Positions 1-11,962 of a stretch of DNA of 64,000 nt are shown here, one piece after another; positions within the stretch are counted from its first letter, which is position 1; every line of letters begins with the position of its first letter. The stretch comes from Antitrichia curtipendula (Eukaryota; Streptophyta; Bryopsida; Hypnales; Leucodontaceae): contig OX579638.1 in assembly GCA_951230915.1 (NCBI GenBank), positions 13,410,696 to 13,474,695 on the forward strand. Reading direction: 5' to 3'. The notes below the pieces were generated by a model. It was not told the origin of the DNA. It was given only the letters and a program-made list of their open reading frames with translations, and made no database searches. Position numbers and translations under genes: made by a program.

Positions 1-1185
1 ATATAATAAAAAGGCATTATTTGCTACCCCATGGAACTATGGCATATTCCATATACTATATTGATGGGCTCTTTGTTACTTCTAACAATAGCTTAATTGA
101 GGTACACAGTGTCAAGTTGGATGATTTTTATGGAGAATCAACAAGGACATAGAATTTCAGGGCTTCTTGAAGAAAAGGGACTCAACCCTTGGCAAGTACA
201 GAGCATTGTGGAGCTATCAACAATATAACAAAGATGTATAGTTGGCAATATAATTGGGGTTAGACTTATAGTGCAGGTAGTATAGACATACTTAGAATGG
301 ATATGCCCCATTGTGATGACTTCCCCATAGACTTTGGATTGTAGGAGAATTCACTTTCTTCGATATTCTTCCTTTGCAATATACTTGTATACAATCCCAA
401 TGAATAGAAATTTTAAACCTCACGTAACGTTATAGCATTATTTCCCTCATGGCAACGTTATTGACATCATTGTACCATTATTACCCTCATTACAATGTTT
501 GTGGCTCTTTCAAATAAGAAGAATGATCTACAGATCACCATTTCACCAATGCAAATGAATGTCAATTTTTTCATCACGTCTCTATTCATCTCAAATTTTA
601 AGTGAGCCACGTTTTGGCATAATCTAAAGAGAAAGTTGGCTTCAATTGTGGACATTCCAGACTTTATCAACGACAGGTTGCAATTGTTCCTACTTCTGCT
701 CTACATAAGCAATATATATAACAAAACTCTAGTTAACAAGAAGATGATGCCAAAAGTGGTTAGCACTACAATTGAGTGAATTGATGAGCATTTTTTGGAT
801 TTTAAAATACAAAGACAACATTCAATTCAAGGGTTTTCTAGAAAAGATGAGGTTCAAGCTTCAACAAGTTTAGAGAACCATCAAGTTAGCAACAAAACAA
901 CAAAGATCTATAGTTAGTCATACAATTGGTAAACTATAGGTAGTTGTATTTAGTAGAGATATCTAGAATAGTCATGTTGTGGTGACTTTGTAGAGTACCA
1001 GGGTGACTTGTAGTGGACAACAATCAGATGTATTATTCCTTGAAAATGATTCTCTATTCCCATATACTTATCTCTCTTTCTCTTTTCTTTCAAAGGAATT
1101 TCTAAAGCTAATCATTTGAGGTGAAGCTACAAGATAAAGAGATCCATTCTGATTTATTCCTAGGTAATAAATTAATTTTGTCTTA
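1..1185. other. AT-rich intergenic DNA with a degenerate duplication
   Basis: No gene is visible. Two stretches, about 160-310 and 850-1010, look like diverged copies of one another: each runs through an 'aacaaagat-tatagttgg/tagt-ata-caattgg' core and then 'tagtatagaca/tagtagagata' and a 'tgtgatgactt/gtggtgacttt' end. The copies are too diverged to date. All open frames here are short and have no recognisable protein character. Confidence 0.4.
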
Positions 1186-2075
1186 CATTTTTTCACACAA
1201 TGAGATCAATTCCTCAACAACTTTTCTATAGAAGATGCTAAGCCATAGGATCTTGTAGTAAACTTGTTTGAGAAGATGTGCAAAAAATTTCAGAATTTTC
1301 CACTGTGTGGATTGCATGATGTTAGTGTTTGAATTGAGAAAAATATTTTTTTTGTCCCAGCAAAAATCCGGGCAGCTGCACTTCACAAGGTCACATCTAT
1401 ATGAAAAAATGTCCAAAAGGGTGGTTACTCTTTAGATTCATTTTTGAAGTCAAGTTGGCTATATGCTTGAAAAATTTCAGATCATTTGGATTTGTACAAC
1501 ATATAGGAAAATAATAGTAAGTAGAAAGAAATAGAAAATGATTCAAAACACTAAATTGTTAAGAATTTAATCATAGAATTACATAATGCCAATCCCAATG
1601 GTTATAATGTTGTAAAGACCTATCTATACCCAATGTTTTTTGTTTTTTTCAAAAATATTGAAAATTGAGTAAAATAAAGGACTTCAAAGTTTATTTTAGA
1701 GTAGAGATTCCATAACTACCCTCAAACTATGGATCCTCATAACTTTTGACTCATAGATCAAAATGGAATGATTAAAAGCTTCTTGCGTATATATAAATCC
1801 AAAGAACCAATTTCAAATTTTTATTTTCTTAAAAAGTAATTTTTAAAGGATTTTTTTTGGCTGCTCGGGCTGCCCGCCAAGCATTGAAAATCACTTATCA
1901 TGCAATAACTTTTTACCCATATAATCAATAGCTATGAAAATTGTTGGACCTTAAAGCTACTCCTTGGGAGAATGTTGTGTGAAAATTTCAAAGAAAAAAA
2001 TTAAAATCTCCGCTCGTAGTGAGTTGCCCCCAAAAGCTATGTTCTCCAAAAGGCATGTTTAGTGCTTTGGGGGTT
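1186..2075. mobile_element. degenerate copy of the TTAA repeat family
   Basis: This stretch carries internal landmarks of the dispersed TTAA family: a 'gatcttgtag...gagaagatgtgcaaaa' segment near 1245-1295, a 'ggattgcatgatg' segment near 1308, and a 'gggctgcccgcc' segment near 1868. It finishes at 'tttgggggttaa' (about 2066-2077), close to the family end TTTAGGGGTTAA. The left end is not definable. The part from about 1360 to 1560 matches 5690-5870 in inverted orientation, so the two are related copies. There is no coding capacity. Confidence 0.6.
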
Positions 2076-2639
2076 AATTCTATACACTTTGCCTCTCCTT
2101 GCTAATTTGGAGGCTCTTACTGCAAATATAAATACAAAATTTTAAATTTTGATTATATGAAAAAAATAAACAATTCATGTGTTTACCACTAGGATAAATT
2201 TACCTTGCAAGGTCTACTTCACAAAACAAGTTTGGCGTCCTACCTTCCCTATAATTATCCTACAAGCTGAAATGCTTTGGTTATATGTTGTGGGTACCTC
2301 TACTATAGTCCCTAATCCTACCAAATCTGGAAGTGAACTTAACAATTGTTTTAAAACAAGCACTCCTGATATTTGATTGCCCCACTTCACAACTTCAACT
2401 TTTACAAATTCACCCTAAGAGCCAAATTTTTGCCAAATTCTATGTCAAGAGCATACATGGCAATGCTTCATGTCATTTCAAGGTCATACATGTCCCAATT
2501 CGATCCTGGATAAGTTCAAATCACAACTCATTTCTGTCTTCTATCACCCATGGTGCCATCTGTCAATGGATTTTCCAGCCTTCCTTGGTCCCCCTCTTTG
2601 CCATTTTAATGGAATATCGCCATTTTAACAAAATTTCCG

Positions 2640-3060
2640 TTTCCTAGCCTGAAGGGCTACCGACACCCACTTCAACCAAGGCAGAGTACCAGAGGGAGCA
2701 ACAGACTGAAAGCCAGAGCAAAAGAAATGAATTTCGGAGGCAGACGAGAAGCTACCAAAATGAGCAGCAACATATATATTGGAGCTAGTCATTACATCGC
2801 AGATCAAGCAGCGGATGAGCGCTACTGAAGCTTAGGAACGGAACGAAAAGAAACGAAACATCAAAAGAACCAGTGAATTCCATCAATTCAGGGAAGTTGC
2901 AAGGAACGACGAAGATGGAGGGTTACAGAGAAAGTCCCATCGCGTATATGCAACACCTCAACGCACAAATCTAGAATCGTCAGAAAACTCACCACCACTT
3001 CGGTAAGGCTCCACGGAAATCAGCCGCACAGACCTGCACCAAAGGAAACAGCAGTTTTGT
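2640..3060. repeat. upstream copy of a ~0.5 kb duplication (partner at 4240-4815)
   Basis: Blocks within this stretch match 4240-4815 in the same order. They are the 'gggcta-c-acaccca-ttcaac-aaggcag' block, the 'gctaccaaa...atattggag' block, 'gttgcaaggaa', 'cagagaaagtccc-tcgc', and an 'aaatct-aa-cgtcaagaaactcacc'-like block. The last block, read on the minus strand, is a decayed copy of exon 2 of the gene at 4743-4983: the start of the frame (VRL-SV) survives, but the rest is changed and the splice donor is altered. The copy therefore looks non-functional. Confidence 0.7.
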
Positions 3061-3075
3061 ACCAGATCAGGCGAG

Positions 3076-3110
3076 CTCCATGTTCATAGGATTTGCCTAT
3101 GAACATGGAG
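3076..3110. repeat. perfect 15-bp stem hairpin, 5-base loop
   Basis: CTCCATGTTCATAGG (3076-3090) is followed by a 5-base spacer and its exact reverse complement (3096-3110). The hairpin sits right at the downstream edge of the duplicated block, where the similarity to the 4.2-4.8 kb copy ends. No coding sequence is associated with it. Confidence 0.9.
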
Positions 3111-3634
3111 TTGAATGTCAAAAGTTATTTCACTCCTCATGTCCCCAATAAGAGATGAAAACATAGGTCTTTTGTAAATCATTAAATTTTTAGCTTTTCA
3201 TTGTGAAAATTTGAAAATATTGTCAAGTTTCATGAAGGAAAAAGTGAAGATTAATCATATCAATAACAAAAGATGATAAAAAAGAATCTGAAAATCTCTC
3301 CGTGGGTGGATATAGTAGTGTACAATATAACAAAGGACAAATCAACTTCCACAAATTAAAAATTGCTCACCATGAGGATCTCAATGAACACCATCCTTCA
3401 TGCTACAAATCCACAATGGGAAAGCTCTGAGTCCTAGTGCACCTTGGCAAACTCTACATCAATGGCCACGGACTTGAAGGATCTAACAAAACCAAGGTAA
3501 CCTTCTTATCGAAAACTAATAAAGATATCAAATCATCTTTGCATTAGGTGTCCACATTTGCATTACCACTTCTAAAGCAATCCTGGAAACAATTGCAAAT
3601 TCTACCAAATTCTCAATTTGATATTAGATTGTTC

Positions 3635-4140
3635 TCTTCTATTCAAAAACCAAGCTCACAACACCATTAAATATTGCAATAAACAAAACAAGGGTCAAGA
3701 AGGCAAAGGAGACGATTAGTGAGAAGCTATTGATCCTACCATACCAACACACAAAATTGACAGAATGTGCAACCAGATTATTAATTTCACATTATAACAT
3801 TCTCCTCTTCCAAAACCAAGCTCATGTCACTATCAGTGCATTCCAAAATTGAGGGTATTCAAAATCAAAAGAGTGTAGATGAGCAGCTTGAAACGATTGC
3901 AAGCACTACCTGATAAAAGTATTCACAATATTATAGTCTGTTCTCTTCCAAAATCAAGCTCACGCCACCATTATTGCAATCACCAAACCAAAGTCGTTTT
4001 AAGGCAAAGAAACTTAGAGAGGAACTGCGTCATCGTGCCATATCAATCCACGCGAAAAGCACTACCAAATTTACGATTTTCCATGAGAATTTTCTTTTCA
4101 CTTTAAAGCAAGCTCATGCCTCCATTATTGCAATACAAAA
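3635..4140. repeat. four diverged tandem units
   Basis: A unit beginning 'tcttccaaaaccaagctca' and continuing '-gccaccattattgcaat' recurs at about 3637, 3809, 3943 and 4094, so the spacing is about 130-170 bases. The array fills the gap between the two copies of the 0.5 kb duplication. The open frames across it look like by-products of the repeat rather than genes. Confidence 0.65.
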
Positions 4141-4239
4141 ACCAAGAGGTATAGAATGCGAAGAAACTGTGAGAGCCTGATCACAAATTGGAGAGCAACT
4201 ACAAGCACTTGACAAGACACTAAGTACTTCACATAATGA

Positions 4240-4740
4240 GCTACCCCTGATTGGGCTATCCACACCCATGCATTTCAACAAAGGCAGTGCCATAGGTCAA
4301 AATCTAAAACGCAAGAAATCAATCTTCAAGGCACAATAAAAGCTACCAAATGGACAGCTCAACTATTATATTGGAGTAGTGCTACGCAGAACAGTCCAAG
4401 TTGCGGATCAGCTAGCGCTGCTCCCGTCAGTTTTGTTAGAATGGCACTGTTCCGGCGTACAAAATCGAGACACAAATCTAGCTACACAAAGCCTTAAAAA
4501 CTGAAAAATTGTGTAGCTCCACTGTTCAGGGCGTGCAACCTCAAAGTGGCAATACCGACACTAGAATGAAATTGATGTTTCCTGTAACTGACAAACCGAC
4601 TGAAAACCAAACGCGAAATCAACCGTCTCAAAAATTAAGTTGCAAGGAATATAATGGTGATCGAGGACTGCAGAGAAAGTCCCGTCGCTAGCATGCATGC
4701 AATACCCCCAGCGCAAAAATCTACAAACGTCAAGAAACTC
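4240..4740. repeat. downstream copy of the 0.5 kb duplication (non-coding part)
   Basis: This is the partner of 2640-3060. It leads directly into the two exons of the minus-strand gene at 4743-4983, so it is that gene's downstream intron or 3' flank. The similarity is in scattered blocks, so the duplication is old. Confidence 0.6.
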
Positions 4741-4742
4741 AC

Positions 4743-4983
4743 CTTACCACCATTAAGGTATATAACGTAACGCTTCACGGAATCCAGCCGCACTGACTTC
4801 CCCAACATGAAACAACAACAATTTCAAACACATCCAGCTAGAACGGAACTCACTGGGATCGATGAGTGATGGGTGCCTAGCTTCAACTGCCAGAGTCCGT
4901 TCCCGAGCATCGATCGACAAACCCTCGTAACCAGCAATACGTACTTCGTCGTCGCTGCCCAAGCTCTCCGGCGCTGCCAACAT
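4743..4983 (-). CDS. two 5' exons of an unrecognised minus-strand gene
   Basis: Exon 1 (4983-4854) starts with ATG and encodes 43 residues beginning MLAAPESLGSDDEVRI and containing GYEGLSIDARERTLAVEA. It ends at a good donor (gtgagttcc) in phase 1. Exon 2 (4792-4743) follows a cag acceptor, restores the frame exactly, encodes MRLDSVKRYVIYLNGGK and ends at a consensus gtgagttt donor. The splice sites and matching phases argue for a genuine coding region, and base composition is richer in G and C than the flanks. I do not recognise the family. No later exon could be identified downstream on the minus strand, so the gene is either incomplete or continues in exons I cannot see. A decayed copy of exon 2 lies near 3000-3040. 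Confidence 0.55.
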
Positions 4984-5223
4984 CGAAGAAGACGAACGGA
5001 GAAGCAGACAACAAAACTGATGAGTGCTGGTGGTAAGAGTGTGACACAGGAGGTAAGTACATTGGACTGTGGTACAGGAAGATTAGCACTCGGAAGTTTC
5101 CTGTTTCAAAGAGGAGCGCAGCTGCGGCCACTGACTTCAAGGCAGATGGACCTGGCCAAGTGGCGAACGCCCAATTGTACCGAATCTACCGATGCTATGG
5201 ATAGTCCCAGCTATCTACACTGA

Positions 5224-7104
5224 ATACGTAGGGGTATTAAGGGGACCAAAAAATTAGATGGACTTATTGTAGAAAACTGTAAATGCTTGAAGCATGATGT
5301 AGAGACCTTGGACACTTCAATGACTATTGATGTACAGTACAACAAAGGTAGATATTTATATAGTATGTAATGTTGATTAATTAGTATGGGTCCCTTTAAA
5401 AACCCTATTATTCTACTTTAATTTGCATTGGTCAATCAGTCAATCCTTAAATGATGGGCTGATTACCGCAGAAATCATTTGTTTTGGTACCGCATGAATT
5501 GTTAGCTTAAAAAACTGCAAAAGTATTCAAAAATATAAACATTTGGTGTATATTGTTTGTTACAAAATTGCGACCATTTCAATATTTTTGAAAAAAATAA
5601 AATCATAGGATATAGATTGTTTATTACAACATTACAACCAATAGAATTCAACATTTTCAATTCCATAACAAAATTCTTGACAATTTAGTATTTTGAATCA
5701 TTCTCTACTTCTTTCTACTTACTATTTTTTTCCTATATGTTGTACGATTCCAAATGATCTAAAAATTTTCAAGCATGTTGCCAACTTTCCATGAAGAATG
5801 AATCCAAAGACTCATCACCATTTTGGACATTTTTTCATACAAATGTGACCTTGTGAAGTGCAGCTGCTAGGTTTTTTGAAGGGCCAAAAAATGGATTTTT
5901 GCCACTTCAAACGCTAATATCTTGCAACCTACATGGTGGAAATTTTTGAAATTTTTTTCGACATCTTCTCATACCAATGTATTACGAGATCCTATGGTTA
6001 CATGGGTCCAAAAATGTGTTTTTTTTTCTAAAATTTGGTACTTGTACTAGAAATGGCAGTTTTGGAGCGTTTGGGTGAAAACATAGTAAGAAAACTTTAG
6101 GGTTTAAAAGTGCAATTTGTAAAGCACAAGCTGTTCAAATTTCAAATAACAAATGAATGCAAACTTCTCTCAAGCACAAATTAAAAGTCTTGATTTAATT
6201 CATTCATTAATATGTTTGCAGAGTTCTGTGGTACGGGAGTCAATCTACTCCTAATCACCCCCCTATTTTGGTAGAGTAGGGTGTTCTATTTTTGATTAGT
6301 TATGACGCATTATGAGTGGAAATTAGATTCCTTCTTGGTAAGGTGGTAACTAGAAAGGAAACACTTTTGATTGGTGCTACAATTTTCTATTACAATAATG
6401 AAGCATGGTGAAATTTGCAACCAACCCTTGGTTAGAAATAGGATGACAACATGACGTATATGACGAGTGTGGGATGAACAAATCTTCACTTGGAAAATTT
6501 ATGGTAATTTTGTTATGGAAATAAATTTATGAAAAATTATAGAATCCTTCTTAAATTTATTTTGATACACGGGGAAATTTTTTCCCTCAACATACCCGCA
6601 CTCTAGAAGTCTAGATATGCTCAATTGCATAAGTGGTTGGAAATGGGTTAGCTCCCTTAATTCACTTACATCTATGGACTATAAATGTAATTTTTTTAAT
6701 TAAAAATTTTCTATATGGCAAGAGAAAGAATTTACATTGGACCACAAAAAAATAACTTTTTTTAGTCCAAAGAATGATTTTGTCAAAAAATAATTCAATA
6801 AATAAGTTTAATAAAGATCTGTAAGAATTATAGGCATTAGGTATTTACATGTTGAATTAAAAAAAAAAAAAACTCTTGTGAAAATTACATGTATTCAATC
6901 TATTGTTAATTCAAATGGAACTCTCAATACTTGAATTCAAATTTAATTTATGGAAAATTATTGATAAATACAATAGTTGAACCCACTAGATGGATATGGC
7001 CTAAAAATCATTTATTATAATTTTTATTATATACTCCATCATTAAATTATTATTCTAAGCTTCATTTTGTAACACATCTTCACAATTTTGGAATATTTGG
7101 GTTA
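5224..7104. other. intergenic DNA with remnants of the TTAA family
   Basis: No gene. The interval 5455-5540 (gcagaaatcattt ... gttagcttaaaaaactgcaaaagta) matches part of the short TTAA subfamily seen at 15455-15610. The interval 5680-6110 carries the reverse-oriented internal part of the long TTAA family, ending near 'aactttagggttt'. The remainder is AT-rich, with an A run at 6859-6871. Confidence 0.45.
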
Positions 7105-7514
7105 AGGTAGGATGCTCTAAAAGCGCCCATTTAAAGGTTGGTCCGTCTTTTGCGTAGGTTTGCATGAATAGAAATATTTTTCACTCATTTTTCAGAGAAA
7201 GAAAAATGGATGCCAAACTTAACCCAAGTCGTTTCATATTTTTTGAAGCATTTTTGAATTAGTTATGAATTTTCAAAGATTTCAGTTGTAGGTACCTATT
7301 TGTGACCCTAGGTCTCCCAAAATGCGTCCACTTACAACTTCTAAAGTGATTTGAGGAAATCAAGGCCAATGACTGGCTCTTGCAATAAAGAATATTTTTT
7401 TGGAGGGTTCAATCAATGAATAAAGTGGTCCATTTAAAGACCAACTCATATCTATTTAGTACCATTTTGTAGGGTTGATTTGAAGAAGCCGGTCACTTTT
7501 ACAGCATCCTACCT
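7105..7514. mobile_element. 410-bp TA-flanked MITE, family M1, copy a
   Basis: The left end AGGTAGGATGCTCTAAAAG is preceded by TA (7103-7104). The right end is AGCATCCTACCT followed by TA (7515-7516). The interior shares long blocks with the copies at 13362, 13769 and 37615, for example 'tttcatattttttgaagcatttttgaatta', 'gtgaccctaggtct' and 'ggctcttgcaat'. The length is exactly that of the copy at 37615. No transposase is encoded. The TA duplication suggests a Tc1/mariner-type mover, but that is inference. Confidence 0.85.
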
Positions 7515-8229
7515 TACCCCCCCTTCTCCTTCAACGTTTCGGGATCGACTCCACAAACCAGTTTTTTTCCTTTTAGTTCACCATTCCAGGGCAGGGCCGG
7601 AAATTCGAGAATCGTGCTGCCCCGTGCTGGACTCTGGGCATCCTCAGGATCTACGAATACGATAGATTCGCGGTGCGAATAACGGCCCGCCTTTACAGCA
7701 GCGAATCCCGAATTCTACTCTAGCGATTCCTCCAAGATAGCGGACCGAGCATGCATTCTGCAGATTTTGCTTTTGCAAAAGAATCGTTAGCTGGGAGGTT
7801 AGAAATTCTCTGCGTTGCACTCCTTTTTCTTCAATTCGAGTGCAATTGCGTGCACCGCGCCTTGATTTTGGAGGTTTGAAGGTTTTGTTTTTTCTTAGGC
7901 GCAGGTGGTGGTGGATTGTGCGAATGTGGATGCGAGACATTAAGAGAGAGACGTTAGGGTTTGATGCACACGGAGGTTTTCTGTGAATGAGAGATCATGC
8001 GGTTTTGCAGCTCCCGATGCGGAGTGGCGACGGCATGGTGTGATCATTACGATGCTGTGCAAATGTGCACTGTCGTGCTTCTTTACTTGCAGGTTCATCT
8101 CCACTTTTCTTGGACTAATCGAGCTCTGGAGAGTGAAGTTAAGGGCGTATGATGTGAGGATCCGAGGCTTATTTAGCAGAAAGAATTGTGTTCACATTAA
8201 ATGTGTCTTAGGAGTCAGTCTTTCGGACA

Positions 8230-8980
8230 TGTCAATTATTGCACTCGGATGTATAGTCTTGTTTCCTTCGTGCTCGAGTTGTGTGAGAGATTACTTCCGC
8301 GCTTCTTCACATTTAGTAATTCCTGAGAGAATTAGTCGGCAGATTAGGTCAATCGGGGATGCATTGGTTAGATCGGGCACAGCGTCTTGATTCTTAACCA
8401 CAACATCAATTACCGTTTGGCCCTTGGGATCTATTTTGCAGCACCGACAAATTAAGCCTCACAAGTACACTGGTTGACCATCTAATATTATCTGCTTTGA
8501 ATAGTTTCGGGATCTGCCCGTGACTTGTGAAGGATTAGGAGGATTTGGTGTTTGAGGGATCATGGCATTTCGCACATTCTTGAAAGATTGATTCCATGAC
8601 TTGAGAATCTTGCGCATTCTACTTCCGAAATTGCCATTTATTGCTCTCTGATGTAGATTCAGTCTAGTGTCTTTTCCTTGGCGCTGGGGTTGTGTCAGCG
8701 GCCACTTCTGCGCTTCTTCGCGTTTTTGTTTTCTGAGAGAAGTATTCGACAGATCAGAGCAAATGGGGGGTGCATTGGTAGGTCGGACCACAACATCACC
8801 GTTTGGCCCTGTCGAACCATTTTCAGAAGCTATAAGTTTAGTCACATTAGAACCCCGTTCGATCTTCCAATATTTGGTTTTGCATTGAATAGTTTCGGGG
8901 TCTGCCTGTGACTTGTGAATGATTTAGAGTACTCGGTGTTCGAGGGATGACATTTCATGTATTCGGGAAACCCTTATTTC
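8230..8980. repeat. diverged tandem duplication, period about 405 bp
   Basis: Copy A (about 8230-8590) and copy B (about 8637-8980) share ordered blocks. Examples are 'gcgcttcttc-c-ttt', 'gagagaa-tattcgacagat', 'gggg-tgcattggt-g-tcgg', 'accacaacatcaccgtttggccc', 'ttgaatagtttcggg-tctgcc-gtgacttgtgaa' and 'gtgtt-gagggat'. The duplication lies in the region immediately 5' of the membrane-protein gene at 9059, so it probably falls in its promoter or 5' leader. The open frames in it are not conserved between the copies. Confidence 0.75.
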
Positions 8981-9058
8981 ATGACTTCAGGTTTTTTCTC
9001 ATGGCGCTGCCTGTTAGATTGGTTTATTTTTTATATAAGAGTCAGACATTAGGCTGAT

Positions 9059-10109
9059 ATGGAAAACACTCTATGGTTGCAGGTGGCTTGTGCACTAGTC
9101 GGATCATTGGGTGCTATTTACACAGGCATTGTGTTGGCCAACTTGGCTCTTGCATTGTTTGCCTTAATTGCGATCGAGAGTGGTAGTCAAAGCCTAGGTC
9201 GAGCTTATGCTGGGCTCTTGGCTCTTTCTCTCCTCCTTGACATCGTCTGGTTCAGCCTCTTTACCAATGAAATCAGGTGGGTCTTCTTTTTGTGAATTGC
9301 TGAAGAGCTTTTGCTTGCTTTCCTAATGTTATTATGAGAAACCTTAGCTTGTAGGATTGAATGTTTTTAATCCGACAGAGTTTTGGTACTGATCGCAATT
9401 GAAATGCCTTGTCAATTACAAGTGCATTTTCTCTCAAGAAATAATAACGGTCGTTGGATGCGAGGCGCAACAGGCACATCTGGAATGAAACGCAACTGGG
9501 GAAGTTTGGAGCTCTGTCTGTGAAGATAATGTTCTGGATGCAAGCAACAGGAAGTGCACTACGATTTTTTTCGTCTTGTCTATGGTGTCAGATGTACAGG
9601 CTCGGTACAATGTCAGACACTTTGCTTACACAACAAACTGACGGTCTCGATGGCAGAATTCTAAGTTCAGGGAATGCCGAAAGAGAAGCTGAAGTGCTTG
9701 GGGGTTCAATTTATGATCAGGCTGCCTATTCTTCTCTCTGTGAAAGTTTCAGTCGTAAGGACGGCCGTGGTGTTGAGGTTAGTATCGAGCACTTCACCTG
9801 GTTATGGAATTGAAGTGTTACTGATGTATCAACTCTCCAGCAATCTTCTAAGTTTTGCTGCTTTGGACCCCATCTTATGCTTATTTTTTAAATCATTAAA
9901 AAATAAGCAGTTTGCTGCAGACCATTTCATTCATTTAGGAAGTCCTAATTAACAGTGGCATCGATTTTGTGTGGTAAGGATCATTTGATATTTGGGTTGA
10001 CAAGCAACTGATCCTCCTTCGCAATGAACATTTGTGACAGAGCAATGACCAGAGATCAGAGGATGAGAGCCAACTTCAAAGCCAACTGCTAAATGAAGAG
10101 TCGGCCTGA
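9059..10109 (+). CDS. small four-helix membrane protein, plant AGTRAP-like
   Basis: Three exons join cleanly: 9059-9276, 9474-9777 and 10041-10109, giving 196 residues. The start MENTLWLQV begins directly with a hydrophobic helix. Further helices cover about residues 28-45 (ANLALALFALIAIES), 52-70 (YAGLLALSLLLDIVWFSLF) and 85-110 (FGALSVKIMFWMQATGSAL). The tail is polar and acidic, ends NEESA, and carries the motif AEVLGGSIYDQAAYSSL. From memory, this layout and the phrases SLGRAYAGLLA and EVLGGSIYD match the uncharacterised plant proteins often labelled angiotensin II type-1 receptor-associated-like. It probably sits in an endomembrane; its function is unknown. Both introns use GT-AG, and exon 2 was chosen to start after 'gcaacag' because that restores R-HIW in frame. 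Upstream lies a tandem-duplicated leader. Confidence 0.8.
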
Positions 10110-11962
10110 GTTGAGAAAGACGTGGTCAATTTCATTGTGATTTGTATTATGCATTCATGCCGTGCACCATCTAGGATAAGTCGTACTAAATCTATTCGTC
10201 TGGTGTATCAATTTTTTCACACATTTGACTTAACATGGTCCTGGTTTGTACAGGAAACGTTTCTTTCCAGGAACTCTTACAAACACTTTCATTGCTTATT
10301 GAATTCAATTAGATTCGTCATTTAACGCAGTCCAAGGGTTGAGCAGACAATTGCTGCCTGAGGTCATCTGTATTTTCAGAGGAGACTTGCGTGCCTCAGT
10401 ATAAGCTAGACACTGAAGGACCTGAAAAGCCCAAATTGGGCCTCATGTTTTTATAGCGTTTTGATTAAATCATATGGGAATTTTTTTGTCCAATAATGTT
10501 GGCTTTTGATTTATGCAGCATTCTTCACTAATTCTGTTGATATAGAATTTTGCCCCATTTGAATTGTATTGTCCACAATGTAATTAATCAAATTATTTGA
10601 ATTCCGAACTATAAATCCTGCGTCATTTAGGGGTTACCAGTAACATTTCGGTTCTCAATGAATTTGTTGGTTTTACACCCATTCTCCTCATGAGTGCTTT
10701 GATTTGACAGTGGGATTTTTTTTTTTTTTTTTAAAAAGAAACCGGTGGAAATTAAAAGGCAGAAAGAAAAACATCAGTCCAGCTCAAGGGGCCGGTTGAG
10801 CCTCGGAGGGAGGCCGAGGGTCAAGTGCCACCGGGGAAAATGGGATTTTTTTTGCTCAACTAAGAACATCTACCAAAACACCAGTTTTACTTTATTAACT
10901 CTTGAAGGACGCACACCCCATGCATAAGATAGTCACCAAAATGCCTCAATTATTGAACTAATAGGGCATTCTTTGTTTTCGCAATGAACAATGAAGTCAT
11001 CCATCAGAACACTTTGGGTCCTCAACGTTCTTCAAGGGTTAAGCTAAGTAAAGGCAACAGACCTCAAATCATCAAAATTTAAGCATGGTTCCTAAATTGT
11101 AATACTATTGTAATTTGTCTTAATTTCTTTTGTTAGATCTTAGTGATAGTTGAAAGAGGGTTCTAGATTCTCTTAGCTTGTATTTGTTAGACATTACATG
11201 AATAAATTATTAATTTTTGAATATAGATGTAATCCTAGATTCAAAAGCCAAAGTTTTCAAATGTTTCATAAAAACAATTGGAATTAGAATGCAATCCCGT
11301 AGACCACTGAAATTGTCGTGTAGGTGGACCTAAATCTGAATTCTGACAAATTCAGCACTTATCCAATCACAGTGAAGAAAGGAAGATTTTTTATGGCACA
11401 TGTCAAAGACCATTCAATGGAAGTCTAGGGATGGTTTAATGTCCATCTAGGAACAAAGATTAGGTACAAGGACGCTATTGGGTGTTTCTACCTTAGTACA
11501 AATGGGATTAAGATTTATTTCATTTCAAGCATTGTGAATGCATTGTATGTATTGGTGATCGACATTGTATGTATTGGTGAGAGATTAAAATGAGTTGGAC
11601 AAAAAAGCAATAGTCCTATGATGTAGTACACAAAACAACAAAATTAAAATATGAGGCCTAATTTAGTTTTCTTGGTTCTTTCTATTGTTAAACCTCAAAC
11701 AACTGTCCATCACTGTGATGATTAGCCAAAACTTGTCCCTTGATAAGATGAACAAGATTGAAAATCATTTATAGGAAATTTTAAGTCCTCAGTGACAATT
11801 ATAGTGAATATGTAAAGTTAACTAATGCCAATGTCAACATTTTCTTCAAACTAATGTTTGTTATTAAAATTTTCAAGTTAGTACTTCTCCCTTTTGATTT
11901 GACTAGTTTAGCATATTTTCATAGAGCAACATGAGGAAGTGTAAACATTCAATACCAACATA
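10110..11962. other. intergenic DNA after the membrane-protein gene
   Basis: The first few hundred bases are probably 3' UTR. There is a T run at about 10718-10735, and then a small GC-rich patch at 10785-10840 (gaggccgagg, cacccgg-like) unlike its surroundings. A direct duplication of 'cattgtatgtattggtga' occurs near 11540 and 11562. No gene is seen. Confidence 0.4.

Noticed and set aside
8459..8845. 128-codon minus-strand frame upstream of the membrane-protein gene
   Set aside because: It spans the junction of a tandem duplication, is not kept between the two copies, and has no family features.
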